Assembly (NCBI GenBank): GCA_023413555.1 | Contig: JAEZPG010000052.1 | Span: 62,001-126,000, forward strand | Direction of reading: 5' to 3' | Length of the DNA stretch: 64,000 bases | Source of the DNA: Bacillota bacterium | GTDB taxonomy: Bacteria; Bacillota; Clostridia; Lachnospirales; Lachnospiraceae | In this document: piece by piece, positions 16,111 to 25,300 of the stretch | Layout: each line of letters begins with the position of its first letter | Position numbering within the stretch: the stretch's first letter is position 1 | Notes under the pieces: generated by a model | The model's database searches: none | The model's input: only the letters and a program-made list of their open reading frames with translations | Told to the model about the DNA's origin: nothing | Program-made: the position numbers and the translations under genes

Positions 16111-16142
16111 AAAAAAATATAACAAGGATATAGATATCCTTG
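16111..16142 (-). terminator. Rho-independent terminator of metF
   Basis: Minus strand: CAAGGATA (16142-16135) pairs with TATCCTTG (16130-16123) around a four-base loop, followed by a run of T after a short TAT (16117-16111). It abuts the metF stop codon. Confidence 0.85.
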
Positions 16143-17006
16143 CTATATAATCTCACTTAGATTATCCTGTATTGCTTTAGCAACCTCTGGATTATTCATT
16201 GAGTAAACATGGATAGCATTGACCTCATTTGCAAGTAAATCTATAATTTGCTCTGTCGCATAGGCGATTCCAGCCTGCTTCATAGCCGCTGGATTATCCC
16301 CAAATTTTTGAACAATTGCCTTAAAGCGACTAGGAAGATAGGTCCCTGAAAGTTCACATATCCTTCTAATCTGGTTTCCGTTAGTAACAGGCATAATTCC
16401 AGCGATGACTGGAATTGTAATTCCCTTTTCTCGGATTCTGTATAAATATTTATATAGTATACTGTTGTCAAAAAACATTTGTGTTGTCAAGAAATCGCAC
16501 CCTGCCTCCACCTTCTGTCTTAAGTATTGAATATCTTCTTCTATGGTCTTAGCCTCCACATGTCCTTCCGGATAACACGCCGCGCCTATACAAAAGTCAG
16601 AATAGTTCTTAATTGCAGTTACTAGCTCATTGGCATATTGATATCCACCCTCCGCTTCCTTATTTATACCCATTGGTTTATCACCACGTAAAGCCAGAAT
16701 GTTGTCTATCCCTTGGTTTTTAAGAAGTTCCAATTGTTTTTGGATATCTTCTTTTGATGATGAGACACAGGTCAAATGAGCCAATGGTGTAACTCCAAAG
16801 TGATTCTTTATATTGGCGGCAATATTTACGGTATGAGCACTTGTCCCACCTCCAGCACCATAAGTTACACTCATAAAAGAAGGCTTAAGCTTTGCAATCT
16901 CTTCCGTAGCTACCCTAACCTTTTCGTAATCACTGTTTGTTTTCGGTGGAAACACCTCAAAAGATAGTGTTGGTTTTCCCTGTCCTACTATATCACAAAT
17001 TTTCAT
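16143..17006 (-). CDS. metF: Methylenetetrahydrofolate reductase
   Basis: Flavoprotein TIM barrel reducing 5,10-methylene-THF to 5-methyl-THF for methionine synthesis or one-carbon metabolism. LSFEVFPPKT near the N-terminus and SVTYGAGGG are family hallmarks; HLTCVSSS, ALRGDKP and TTQMFFDN follow. 287 aa, the normal bacterial length without the eukaryotic regulatory domain. The ATG lies one base after the stop of the GGDEF/EAL gene, with GAGG inside the end of that gene, so it is translated from the same mRNA. Confidence 0.96.
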   Translation of the reverse strand: MKICDIVGQGKPTLSFEVFPPKTNSDYEKVRVATEEIAKLKPSFMSVTYGAGGGTSAHTVNIAANIKNHFGVTPLAHLTCVSSSKEDIQKQLELLKNQGIDNILALRGDKPMGINKEAEGGYQYANELVTAIKNYSDFCIGAACYPEGHVEAKTIEEDIQYLRQKVEAGCDFLTTQMFFDNSILYKYLYRIREKGITIPVIAGIMPVTNGNQIRRICELSGTYLPSRFKAIVQKFGDNPAAMKQAGIAYATEQIIDLLANEVNAIHVYSMNNPEVAKAIQDNLSEII

Positions 17007-17007
17007 T

Positions 17008-20000
17008 TTAAACCTCGCTTTTTGTATCTATCGATTGTAGCAATCTTCTATCAAAATCCTCCAAAGGCATTGGCTTAGCATAATAGTAACCTTGACCAAT
17101 TATGCAATTGCACTTATTTAAGAAATCAACATGCTCCTTTGTTTCAATTCCTTCCGCCATCACTTCTAAATTCAGATTGTGGATCATTTTAATGGAGTCC
17201 TCTATGATAATCTTTCCTCGTTCATTCCCACTTATGTCTTCAAAAAATGCCTTATCTAACTTAATAACATCTATCGGAACAGATTTTAGCATATTAAGAG
17301 AAGAATAACCACTTCCAAAGTCATCCATTTGAAGAACAAATCCATTTTTCTTCAACTCATACATTAATCCATACAGCATATGAACGTTTTCCATAAAGAG
17401 TCCTTCGGTAAACTCCAGTTCCAACAAACATACCGGTATCTCATATTTATTAGCCAAACTTAATAATTTGTGTACAAGAGATGGATCATACGTATGAAGT
17501 CTTGAAATGTTAACTGAAATAGGATATGAAATCCCCATATCTAACCATTTTCTTAACTCTTTACATGCCTGCTCCCACATATATTCATCTAACTGTAGGA
17601 TAAATCCATTCTTCTCAAACAATTTAATAAATTTATTAGGATAAATGATTCCATGCTTAGGATGCATCCATCTAACCAAGGCCTCAGCACCTACAACCTG
17701 ATTGGTGCGGAGATTATACTTTGGCTGAAGATACATCTTGAATTCATCATTTTCTAATGCATGGTGCATCTCGGCTTCTATTCGCTGTGTCTCCACAAGT
17801 TCCTTACGATATTCCTCGTTATAGAAAGCAAAATATTGGTTAGCCAAACCTTTAATTGGTCGTGTGGCCAACCTTGCCCAATCACACATCAACCTGATAG
17901 GAATACTTGGATCCGACACAAGATAAACACCAAAAGACATCTTAAAACTCGTGGTGATATATGGTGCCTTGGCACATTCTTCACGAATCCAGTTAATTAC
18001 ATCAATAATATCATTTCTTGTATCATAATTAATCAGCAGGGTAAAGCAGTCCGCATAATAACGACAGAACACTTTATCATCTATACCTATTCGACACAAT
18101 ACCTCAGCAATAAAGCAGATTATCTGATCTCCAACCTCTTCGCTATAAATATCATTAATAACACGGAAATTATCTATATCAAAAAAGATGATCGCATGCT
18201 TTTTGCCTACATTATTACTTAATCTATCCTTCGAAACCTCGTAGAATTTGTTAGCCTGATAGAGTCCTGTCAAGGAATCATAACTCTTCTCATCCTCCAG
18301 TTTTTGTATGATATGACTTTTTGTCCTATTTTCATATTTACGCATTTCATCATTTCGACTCTTCTGCACATCTTTTAATAGAATAGTACAAATAATATCA
18401 TTCTGAGGATCGATTTCATATAACACTGCCTCAATAAAGTACCAATGAAACTCTTGGTTTTGGTTAAAGACACGAATATAGCAATGAACTGATCTTTCTT
18501 CGTCAAAAGCTTTTACTAGATTCTCGCGAGAAAAAATTTGTGCAAAAGCAAGTTGTTCCTCCAAATCAAAAATTTCCTGATAAACATGATCATACATCTC
18601 ATGATAAGTTCTAAAATTATGCTCATTTCCTGGATAATCTTGCTCATTGAACCGTCTTACTTTGTTCTGAGTAAGATTTACCGCATAAATAAAGTCAAAA
18701 CATTCCTGAATAGTTCTTCCAAAGTTATTGTAAACATTACTACTAAACTCTTCTTTATCAAATATGTCTGACAAATCGGTCACATTCATTCCAGTTCTTG
18801 TAATTGCCTCTAGTTGCTTCATCTCATCATTTAGATCATTGTAACAGACATATTTATTCTTGCCTCTAATTTTAGCCTGGTAAAGGGCTATATCTGCAGT
18901 TTTATATAATTCTTGAAAGGAAGAATTTTCAGTAAATAGACTAAGCCCTATGCTAACTGTTACATGATTTATCTTTTCTCTTACAGTTTGGCAGATAGTA
19001 TCGGCTTTTTTATATATAGCCAATATTGTTGCAACATCCTTCATAAAAATAATAAATTCATCGCCACCAAGTCGGCCTATTATGTCAGAATCTCTAAATT
19101 CTCTACGTAGAATATCACAAAGTTTGGTTAGTACTGCATCTCCCTCTAAATGTCCATAAACATCATTGATATGTTTAAAATTATCTACATCAATAATAAA
19201 TAATGCAGACAGCATATCACTATTTTTATTCTTCAAATACTTTTGTATTTCCTCTTGGGCATACTCTCGAGTGCTTACCTGTGTCAAATAGTCTGTGTTC
19301 GCCTTTATCATTAATTTCTGTTCAACTTCTTTATGTACAGTTACATCGCTTAGTTTACCAACAATAATCAAGGCCTCATTATTTTCAGAGAAAACACATT
19401 TTGCCACAAGATAAACCCATTGCGTTTTCTGTCTACTAATTTGATAGCAAAGATAGGCATCCGTTGATCCTAGTTTATTTACCTTAAACATAGTAATAAT
19501 CCGTTTTATCTCTTCACGGCTTTCCTCTGTAAGTTTACCACTAGGAAGAGAATTGGCAATTACTTTTTTATAAAAATCTTTGATACAAGCCGGACGCTTC
19601 AAAGTGCTTTCCTCGCCTCCATAATAATGGACAACATCCGCTTCCAAATCATATTCAAACACTATCTCACTAGCAAAGGAAAGAACCAATTTATATCGTT
19701 TTTCTAAGCTTTTAATCTCATGCTCTTTCTTCATATCCTCCGTCATAACAGTGAGAATACAATAAACCTCAATATCCTCTTTCTGAGAATATTTAACAGG
19801 GAAAACCTTTACCTCATACAGCTGAGGTTTTCCCTCCTTATTGTACATAGTGATTCTACCTATTTCCGTCTTGTTAACTTTTAGACACTTTTCAACTAAA
19901 GAACAGAATTCTTCCCTATCACTCGGTTGGACCATCTGTAAGTAGTGATTTCGAAATAGTTTGGTCATCTCCTGGCATGTATATCCAGAGTTCTTATGAA

Positions 20001-20475
20001 AGTTCTCATTACACCAGTAAACTGGATAACCTTCTTCCATTCCAAGCCTTAGTATTCCTACGCTTAAACTCTCTGAAAATAGCTCAAATTCAAGACTAGA
20101 CTTTTTTTCATTTTCAAGTTCTTCCTTTAAATCTGTTACATCATAAATATACAGGCGAAATATTGGAAATTGTGAGTGATGAAGTTCTTCTGTATAAGAA
20201 GCTTTAAGCATCATAGAACGATTATATCTCTCACTAGTATATTCAATAGAGAAACTTTTTTCTCCCCAATGAATTCCTTGACTTAATATCATAACTTCTT
20301 CACAAACAGAAGCATCCTCCAGAAAATTAGTGATGATTTCATTATTATTAACTATAATATTAAGGACTTCCATTTTATCACGACAAAATGCAACGTCAAA
20401 AAGAGCTCCTGAAAAAATACTTTTATAACAATTTGATAATTCCAAAAAATTCTCTAAGGTACAGTTACGATTCAA
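17008..20475 (-). CDS. PAS-GGDEF-PAS/GGDEF-EAL cyclic-di-GMP signalling protein
   Basis: Soluble protein of about 1155 aa. Numbering is from codon 20520: PAS-like sensor repeats fill residues 1-430; a GGDEF domain has intact GGDEF at 485-489 and inhibitory-site RDSD at 476-479; a further PAS-like segment follows; a second GGDEF-like domain has YADCF (822-826) in place of GGDEF; and a C-terminal EAL domain has EAL at 946-948, ELEFTE and DDFGSGYSSL. It can be both cyclase and phosphodiesterase. No membrane helix. Start choice: TTG 20475 has AGGGGG nine bases upstream; the ATG at 20517 coincides with the predicted transcription start and has no RBS. Confidence 0.9.
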   Translation of the reverse strand: MNRNCTLENFLELSNCYKSIFSGALFDVAFCRDKMEVLNIIVNNNEIITNFLEDASVCEEVMILSQGIHWGEKSFSIEYTSERYNRSMMLKASYTEELHHSQFPIFRLYIYDVTDLKEELENEKKSSLEFELFSESLSVGILRLGMEEGYPVYWCNENFHKNSGYTCQEMTKLFRNHYLQMVQPSDREEFCSLVEKCLKVNKTEIGRITMYNKEGKPQLYEVKVFPVKYSQKEDIEVYCILTVMTEDMKKEHEIKSLEKRYKLVLSFASEIVFEYDLEADVVHYYGGEESTLKRPACIKDFYKKVIANSLPSGKLTEESREEIKRIITMFKVNKLGSTDAYLCYQISRQKTQWVYLVAKCVFSENNEALIIVGKLSDVTVHKEVEQKLMIKANTDYLTQVSTREYAQEEIQKYLKNKNSDMLSALFIIDVDNFKHINDVYGHLEGDAVLTKLCDILRREFRDSDIIGRLGGDEFIIFMKDVATILAIYKKADTICQTVREKINHVTVSIGLSLFTENSSFQELYKTADIALYQAKIRGKNKYVCYNDLNDEMKQLEAITRTGMNVTDLSDIFDKEEFSSNVYNNFGRTIQECFDFIYAVNLTQNKVRRFNEQDYPGNEHNFRTYHEMYDHVYQEIFDLEEQLAFAQIFSRENLVKAFDEERSVHCYIRVFNQNQEFHWYFIEAVLYEIDPQNDIICTILLKDVQKSRNDEMRKYENRTKSHIIQKLEDEKSYDSLTGLYQANKFYEVSKDRLSNNVGKKHAIIFFDIDNFRVINDIYSEEVGDQIICFIAEVLCRIGIDDKVFCRYYADCFTLLINYDTRNDIIDVINWIREECAKAPYITTSFKMSFGVYLVSDPSIPIRLMCDWARLATRPIKGLANQYFAFYNEEYRKELVETQRIEAEMHHALENDEFKMYLQPKYNLRTNQVVGAEALVRWMHPKHGIIYPNKFIKLFEKNGFILQLDEYMWEQACKELRKWLDMGISYPISVNISRLHTYDPSLVHKLLSLANKYEIPVCLLELEFTEGLFMENVHMLYGLMYELKKNGFVLQMDDFGSGYSSLNMLKSVPIDVIKLDKAFFEDISGNERGKIIIEDSIKMIHNLNLEVMAEGIETKEHVDFLNKCNCIIGQGYYYAKPMPLEDFDRRLLQSIDTKSEV

Positions 20476-20522
20476 GACATCCAACCCCCTGTTTCCTATC
20501 GAAATTAATTCATTCATCAATA

Positions 20523-20551
20523 ATTATAATACACTAAAAGCAAAAACTCAA
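20523..20551 (-). promoter_or_regulatory. Promoter of the cyclic-di-GMP gene and metF
   Basis: Minus strand reads TTGAGT, 17 bases, TATAAT. Predicted transcription start is at about 20516, on the first in-frame ATG, so either the mRNA is leaderless or translation starts downstream at TTG 20475. Confidence 0.68.
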
Positions 20552-20601
20552 CAAGATTTGTAATTCAACCTCAATTATTCCCCAGTTTTTCCATATTTCG
20601 A

Positions 20602-22110
20602 CTAAAATCTTCTTTTGTATAAAACATAGTAATAATCATCGATTCCCTCATGTGCCATCATAACCTGCTGATAGTTAGTAAACAGCTCATGACATTCAGC
20701 AAAATCCTCCAAAGGTCTCTTCCTTCCATATCGTACAATAACAAAATCCACATCCTTATTTCTTATGATATTTTCCTGCTCCTCATACATCTCTGGGAAG
20801 TTCTCCCGAGGTATATTCTGCCTACAGAAAAACTTTGTGTCTGGTAAAGGGGTATCTGCCATTAGATAAAACCCTCCATCAAGGAAATTGTAATTAAGCA
20901 AAGTCGGATTCTCTACCTGATTGATAGCTTCAGCAAATTGCACTTGTACATAATCATCAGATGACTTGTAAAGAAAAGTAACGCAATTACTCGCGGATAT
21001 CAGTATCACTGCATAGATAGCCGCATAAATTGGAAGAGTCATTCTTCTCTTCTCATAGATTAAAGGAAGTACCCTTTCTAAGCATTTAATAGTTGCAATA
21101 ACTCCAAAAACCACAAATACCCCTAGAATAAGCAAATAATACTTATATCTAGTTCCTCCTATAAAGACAAAGAAGTAGGTAAGCACTGCAGTCACTATTA
21201 ATCCAATTTTGGTTTCTTGATTAATCTCCAACGTCTTTGAACGTGAAAAATACAGGAGGCCCCATAAAATCAAAGGAGTAAATACCGGGTTCCACATAAT
21301 ATCATTTGTAAAGAAATACATTACTTTTTCAAGAGCTGTAATCTGGCTGGAATACATAAAAATATTGGTATAAAAATATGCGTACAAGAATTCTCCTACA
21401 GAATCATTTAGTGCAAAATAGAGAAAATATGGTATAGATCCAACTAACATTCCTACCAAGAAGAAAAATGCCCCTTTAAAGCACTCCAGAAAACCTTTTC
21501 TCTTCCATATAGCGATTCCTACCACCAATACCCATCCAATATAAAAGCCTAGAAGAGTAAACTTAATCCAAAGAATACAAGAGGCTAATATACCATGCAA
21601 TAACAGAATCTTATTTGGTAGCTTCTCTTGATTGCTATTAAGATATAAAATCATATGATATAAAGCAATTAAAAGAAATGGCATGCAAAATTCTTCTGCA
21701 TTATCGCCACGGCTATAGCAAAATGCAGTCACTATAACAAGGCCGGTAATTGAAATTACTAGCCTGTTGTATTTTCTATTTAAAAACAGGTCACTTATTT
21801 TACCTACATATCCAAGAATTACAGCAAAATTAATAATCTGAAGTAAATATACCCCATACATATTCTTATCACTAATCATAGCTGCAAAAGTATGGATAAA
21901 GAATAGTAAAGGACCTTTTTGATCATAAATATCACGATACAATACTTTACCATCTAATACGCTCTTACCAATCGTAAAGAAGCAGTTTTGATCTACTCCT
22001 ACATGAACAGGAAACAGTATAGAAGTCATAGAACCAAATGTCATTAATATCGTCGATAGAGCAAGTAAAAAGAACAGGTCCTTCCTTTTATATTTTAAAT
22101 GAGTTAACAT
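20602..22110 (-). CDS. GT-C-type glycosyltransferase-like membrane protein
   Basis: 502 aa with about ten membrane helices. The first external loop has VGVDQNCFFTIGKSVLDGK and YRDIYDQKGPLLFFIH, the acidic-loop pattern of the ArnT/PMT-like GT-C families that transfer sugars from polyprenyl phosphates. The C-terminal roughly 100 residues form a soluble domain (DFVIVRYGRKRPLEDF). Substrate unknown; no polysaccharide cluster surrounds it. It starts upstream of, and reads toward, the cyclic-di-GMP gene, 51 bp before that gene's promoter. Confidence 0.72.
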   Translation of the reverse strand: MLTHLKYKRKDLFFLLALSTILMTFGSMTSILFPVHVGVDQNCFFTIGKSVLDGKVLYRDIYDQKGPLLFFIHTFAAMISDKNMYGVYLLQIINFAVILGYVGKISDLFLNRKYNRLVISITGLVIVTAFCYSRGDNAEEFCMPFLLIALYHMILYLNSNQEKLPNKILLLHGILASCILWIKFTLLGFYIGWVLVVGIAIWKRKGFLECFKGAFFFLVGMLVGSIPYFLYFALNDSVGEFLYAYFYTNIFMYSSQITALEKVMYFFTNDIMWNPVFTPLILWGLLYFSRSKTLEINQETKIGLIVTAVLTYFFVFIGGTRYKYYLLILGVFVVFGVIATIKCLERVLPLIYEKRRMTLPIYAAIYAVILISASNCVTFLYKSSDDYVQVQFAEAINQVENPTLLNYNFLDGGFYLMADTPLPDTKFFCRQNIPRENFPEMYEEQENIIRNKDVDFVIVRYGRKRPLEDFAECHELFTNYQQVMMAHEGIDDYYYVLYKRRF

Positions 22111-22280
22111 GTCGTCCTTACCTTTCTAGTAGAAAATCCCATTCTTCCATTTCATAAAATTTACACAAAAAAGAAATTCGATTCCTATTTTACAAGTGTG
22201 GAATAAAAAAGTCAACATTACCTTGCTATAATGGTTAAATTCACCAAAAAATCAGATAGATGGCATTGTGTGTACAAGAG

Positions 22281-22326
22281 AAAAAGGGAATGTTGCATTA
22301 TGATTAAATCATGGTGCAACACTCCC
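22281..22326 (-). terminator. Rho-independent terminator of the subtilase gene
   Basis: Minus strand: GGGA-g-TGTTGCA pairs with TGCAACA-t-TCCC, with ATGAT/ATCAT inside, followed by TTTT. It lies about 50 bases after the subtilase stop. The rest of 22111-22280 holds nothing I can name. Confidence 0.88.
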
Positions 22327-22373
22327 TCTTTGAGGTTTTGATTTTATAGTACTGTTATCTCTCAATCACCATA

Positions 22374-25300
22374 CTATTTTTTAATCTTAACTTTCTTATA
22401 TACACTATAATTACTGTAAATAATCCTTCCATTTATCACTTTGTATGTACGAACCTTTACATACCAAGTGCCTTTCTTTAATCCCTTCAAAGTTACACTA
22501 TCGGTACCAGCCTTTTTAATCGTAGCTTTTAGAAGATACCTTCCATTACCCTTATCTGACATGTAGATCTGATATCCTGTGATACCAGATGCCTTTGACC
22601 AGGTAACTTTAAGTTGTCCCTTTTTGGAATTCTTAACACCTTTTATGCTACTTGCATTTGGAGTGGTAAAGGTACTGATAGAAGCTTTTGGTCCATAAAG
22701 TAATGTGCCTTCAACCTTATCAAATGCTAATACTCTAAATACATAGGCAGTGCCTGCAGCCAACTTAGCTCCTTTGCTACCTAACAACTGTTTTACTGTA
22801 TAGGAAGTTTTCTGGCCACCATATACAACAGCTATCTGAACATCCTTCTTCGTTTTACTGTCATAACGATAAACTATATAACCATCTGCTGAATTTACTT
22901 TATTCCAGCTTAATTTAATCTGATTAGAAGCAGCTGTTGCCTTAAGCTTTGTTACTTGGCTTACTCTTGCTACAACAGTTACCTGGCATTGGATTTGAAC
23001 AGGTTTTACATTCTTTGTCGCTACCGTCGATATTGTTATGATAGCCTTTCCAGGCTTTAATCCCACTAGGTCACCGGAATCATTTACCATCGCAACAGAA
23101 GGATTTGAAGATTTATAACGAAGTAGTCCGTTTATTGGGTTTGCTGGGGATACTGTTGCTACAATACTAAAGGAATCCCCTTGTTGAAGAGCAATCTTTT
23201 GTTTGTTCAATCGAATGCTTTGAGCAACACTAATGACCTTAACCTTACAGATACTGATTGCTCCACTTTCTGTATAAGCAATTACAGTAAGCAAGCGACC
23301 TGCATCCTTAAAACTGGTCTTTAAAATTCCATTGGTAATACTAGAATCGTCTGAATCTACTTCCCAAAAGATCTCATCCTGTGCTCCCATTGGTAGTAAC
23401 TGTGCATCTATTGTGAGAGTGTTTCCTGCTATCACTTCATACTCACTCTGAGAAAAAACAATACCTATGGCAAGAGGTTTGCCTATTGGTTCAATCGTAT
23501 AGTTCTTATCAATTTTATCAATGGTGACAGTCGTTCCTTCATACTCAACACCATTTAATAAATAGCCTGAAACAGTGTAACCATCCATTGGCATAATACT
23601 AATCTTTGCGGATTCTCCAGGGAGATAATATCCTGCGCCACTATACTGACAGAATGTATTATCTCCTACTACATTGTAGTAACCCGTTTCCATAGGAATA
23701 CTGTATAGCTTATTGGAGTAGGTATAATAAGGCTCACCCCACTCGTCATACTTCAGGCTCTTTTCCCCTTTGCCCAAAAAGCAGAATTGGTCAGCTACCG
23801 AAGTACCTCCATAAAATTCCGGTACCTTAGTGTATTCATATAAACTACAGTTTGAAGCAGTTTCATAAGAATCCTTGTCAACATTATAATAGAACACATC
23901 ACCGAAATCCTCGGTTACTAATCCGGCAAATACCAATCCTTTTGTAGAAGTACCAACAGAAGCATCATAATAGGAATATGGTTTCATTCCCATATACTCA
24001 ATTCTGTTTGCAGTTGCCTTACATTTAGCAGTCGATTGACTCCAGCCTTGACTGGTCATAAGAAGTGGCGCTGGTGCAGTGTCACTAAGGGAGGATTGTC
24101 CATCCACAGTACCAAAGGTAAGAATCAGCTTTCCTTTTACTACATTAACCTTGGCAAAAGCTCGTCCTTCCAAAAGATTTGCTTCCTGCAACCAAGTGTT
24201 TTTGTTAATGTCATAAGAATAAACGGTGTTTAAGACCTCTAAACTCTTCTCATTCATCCCCCCCATAAGATAAATCTTACCATTATAGACTGCTAAGCTA
24301 GTACCTACCACATTAGACATATTATATTTGGCAGGAACATCACAGAGTTTGGACCAATTTCCATTTGCAGTATCATAGACTACAAGTGCAATTGTAGTAG
24401 CGTAACCTATGGTATTCTGTGCCAAAGCATATATGTTATGCTTATTATAGAAGATATTAGATTTAATACTAGCGGGCTCAGATCCCAAAGTCTCCACTAC
24501 CTCAGCATCTACCACTTTATTAGTTACTATTTCATTTTCTGTCCATTCCCCGTAACCATCAGTTAATTTGTAGGACCCAAATCCATTTTCTCCATAGTTA
24601 TATATGGTTGATCCGTCACTTACAATGGAACCCTTCTCAACATCATTAACATCCGTAATGGTACTAACCTCAACAGTGTTATAAGATATGTATTCTGTTC
24701 TTGTAGTAGTGGTACCATCTTTAAAAGTAAAAACAAAGCTAACCTTTTTATTTGCACAATTACTAGCAGTGACTGAAAGCTCAGTGTCCTTGGTACAAGT
24801 AAAAGCTGCCGGATTACCATTTATTTGAATGGCTGCTACTTCAGAAAGGCTATTTCCTTTTAGAATAATCTTTCCATTGCTATAGGAAATTGATTTAATG
24901 ACCATTGTATTCTTGTTATAATTACTTAAATCAAGATTTCTTTTCTCCTTAGTAGCACCTTCTAGTTTCTCCTCTGATCTTGCGCAAGTTACCACTTTGT
25001 CTCTAAGGGCTTCTGTGGTGATTTCTGGGTTGCATTGTCTAAGAAGAGCCACACTAGCAGTAACATGAGGAGCCGCCATGGATGTTCCGTTATAAAAGTC
25101 ATATTTTCCGAAATCATCAGGTACCATATTTTGTTTACTGACACCAATATTATCTATATTGATTTCACTGGTGGATTGTCCCCAGCTAATACCTATTATA
25201 TAAAATACATATTTACCTTCTTCTGATTTTTTAATCTCAGTATTACCACTTACCATAGACCAGAAATTACTATTCGGCATTGAATAATCCATTCCAACCG

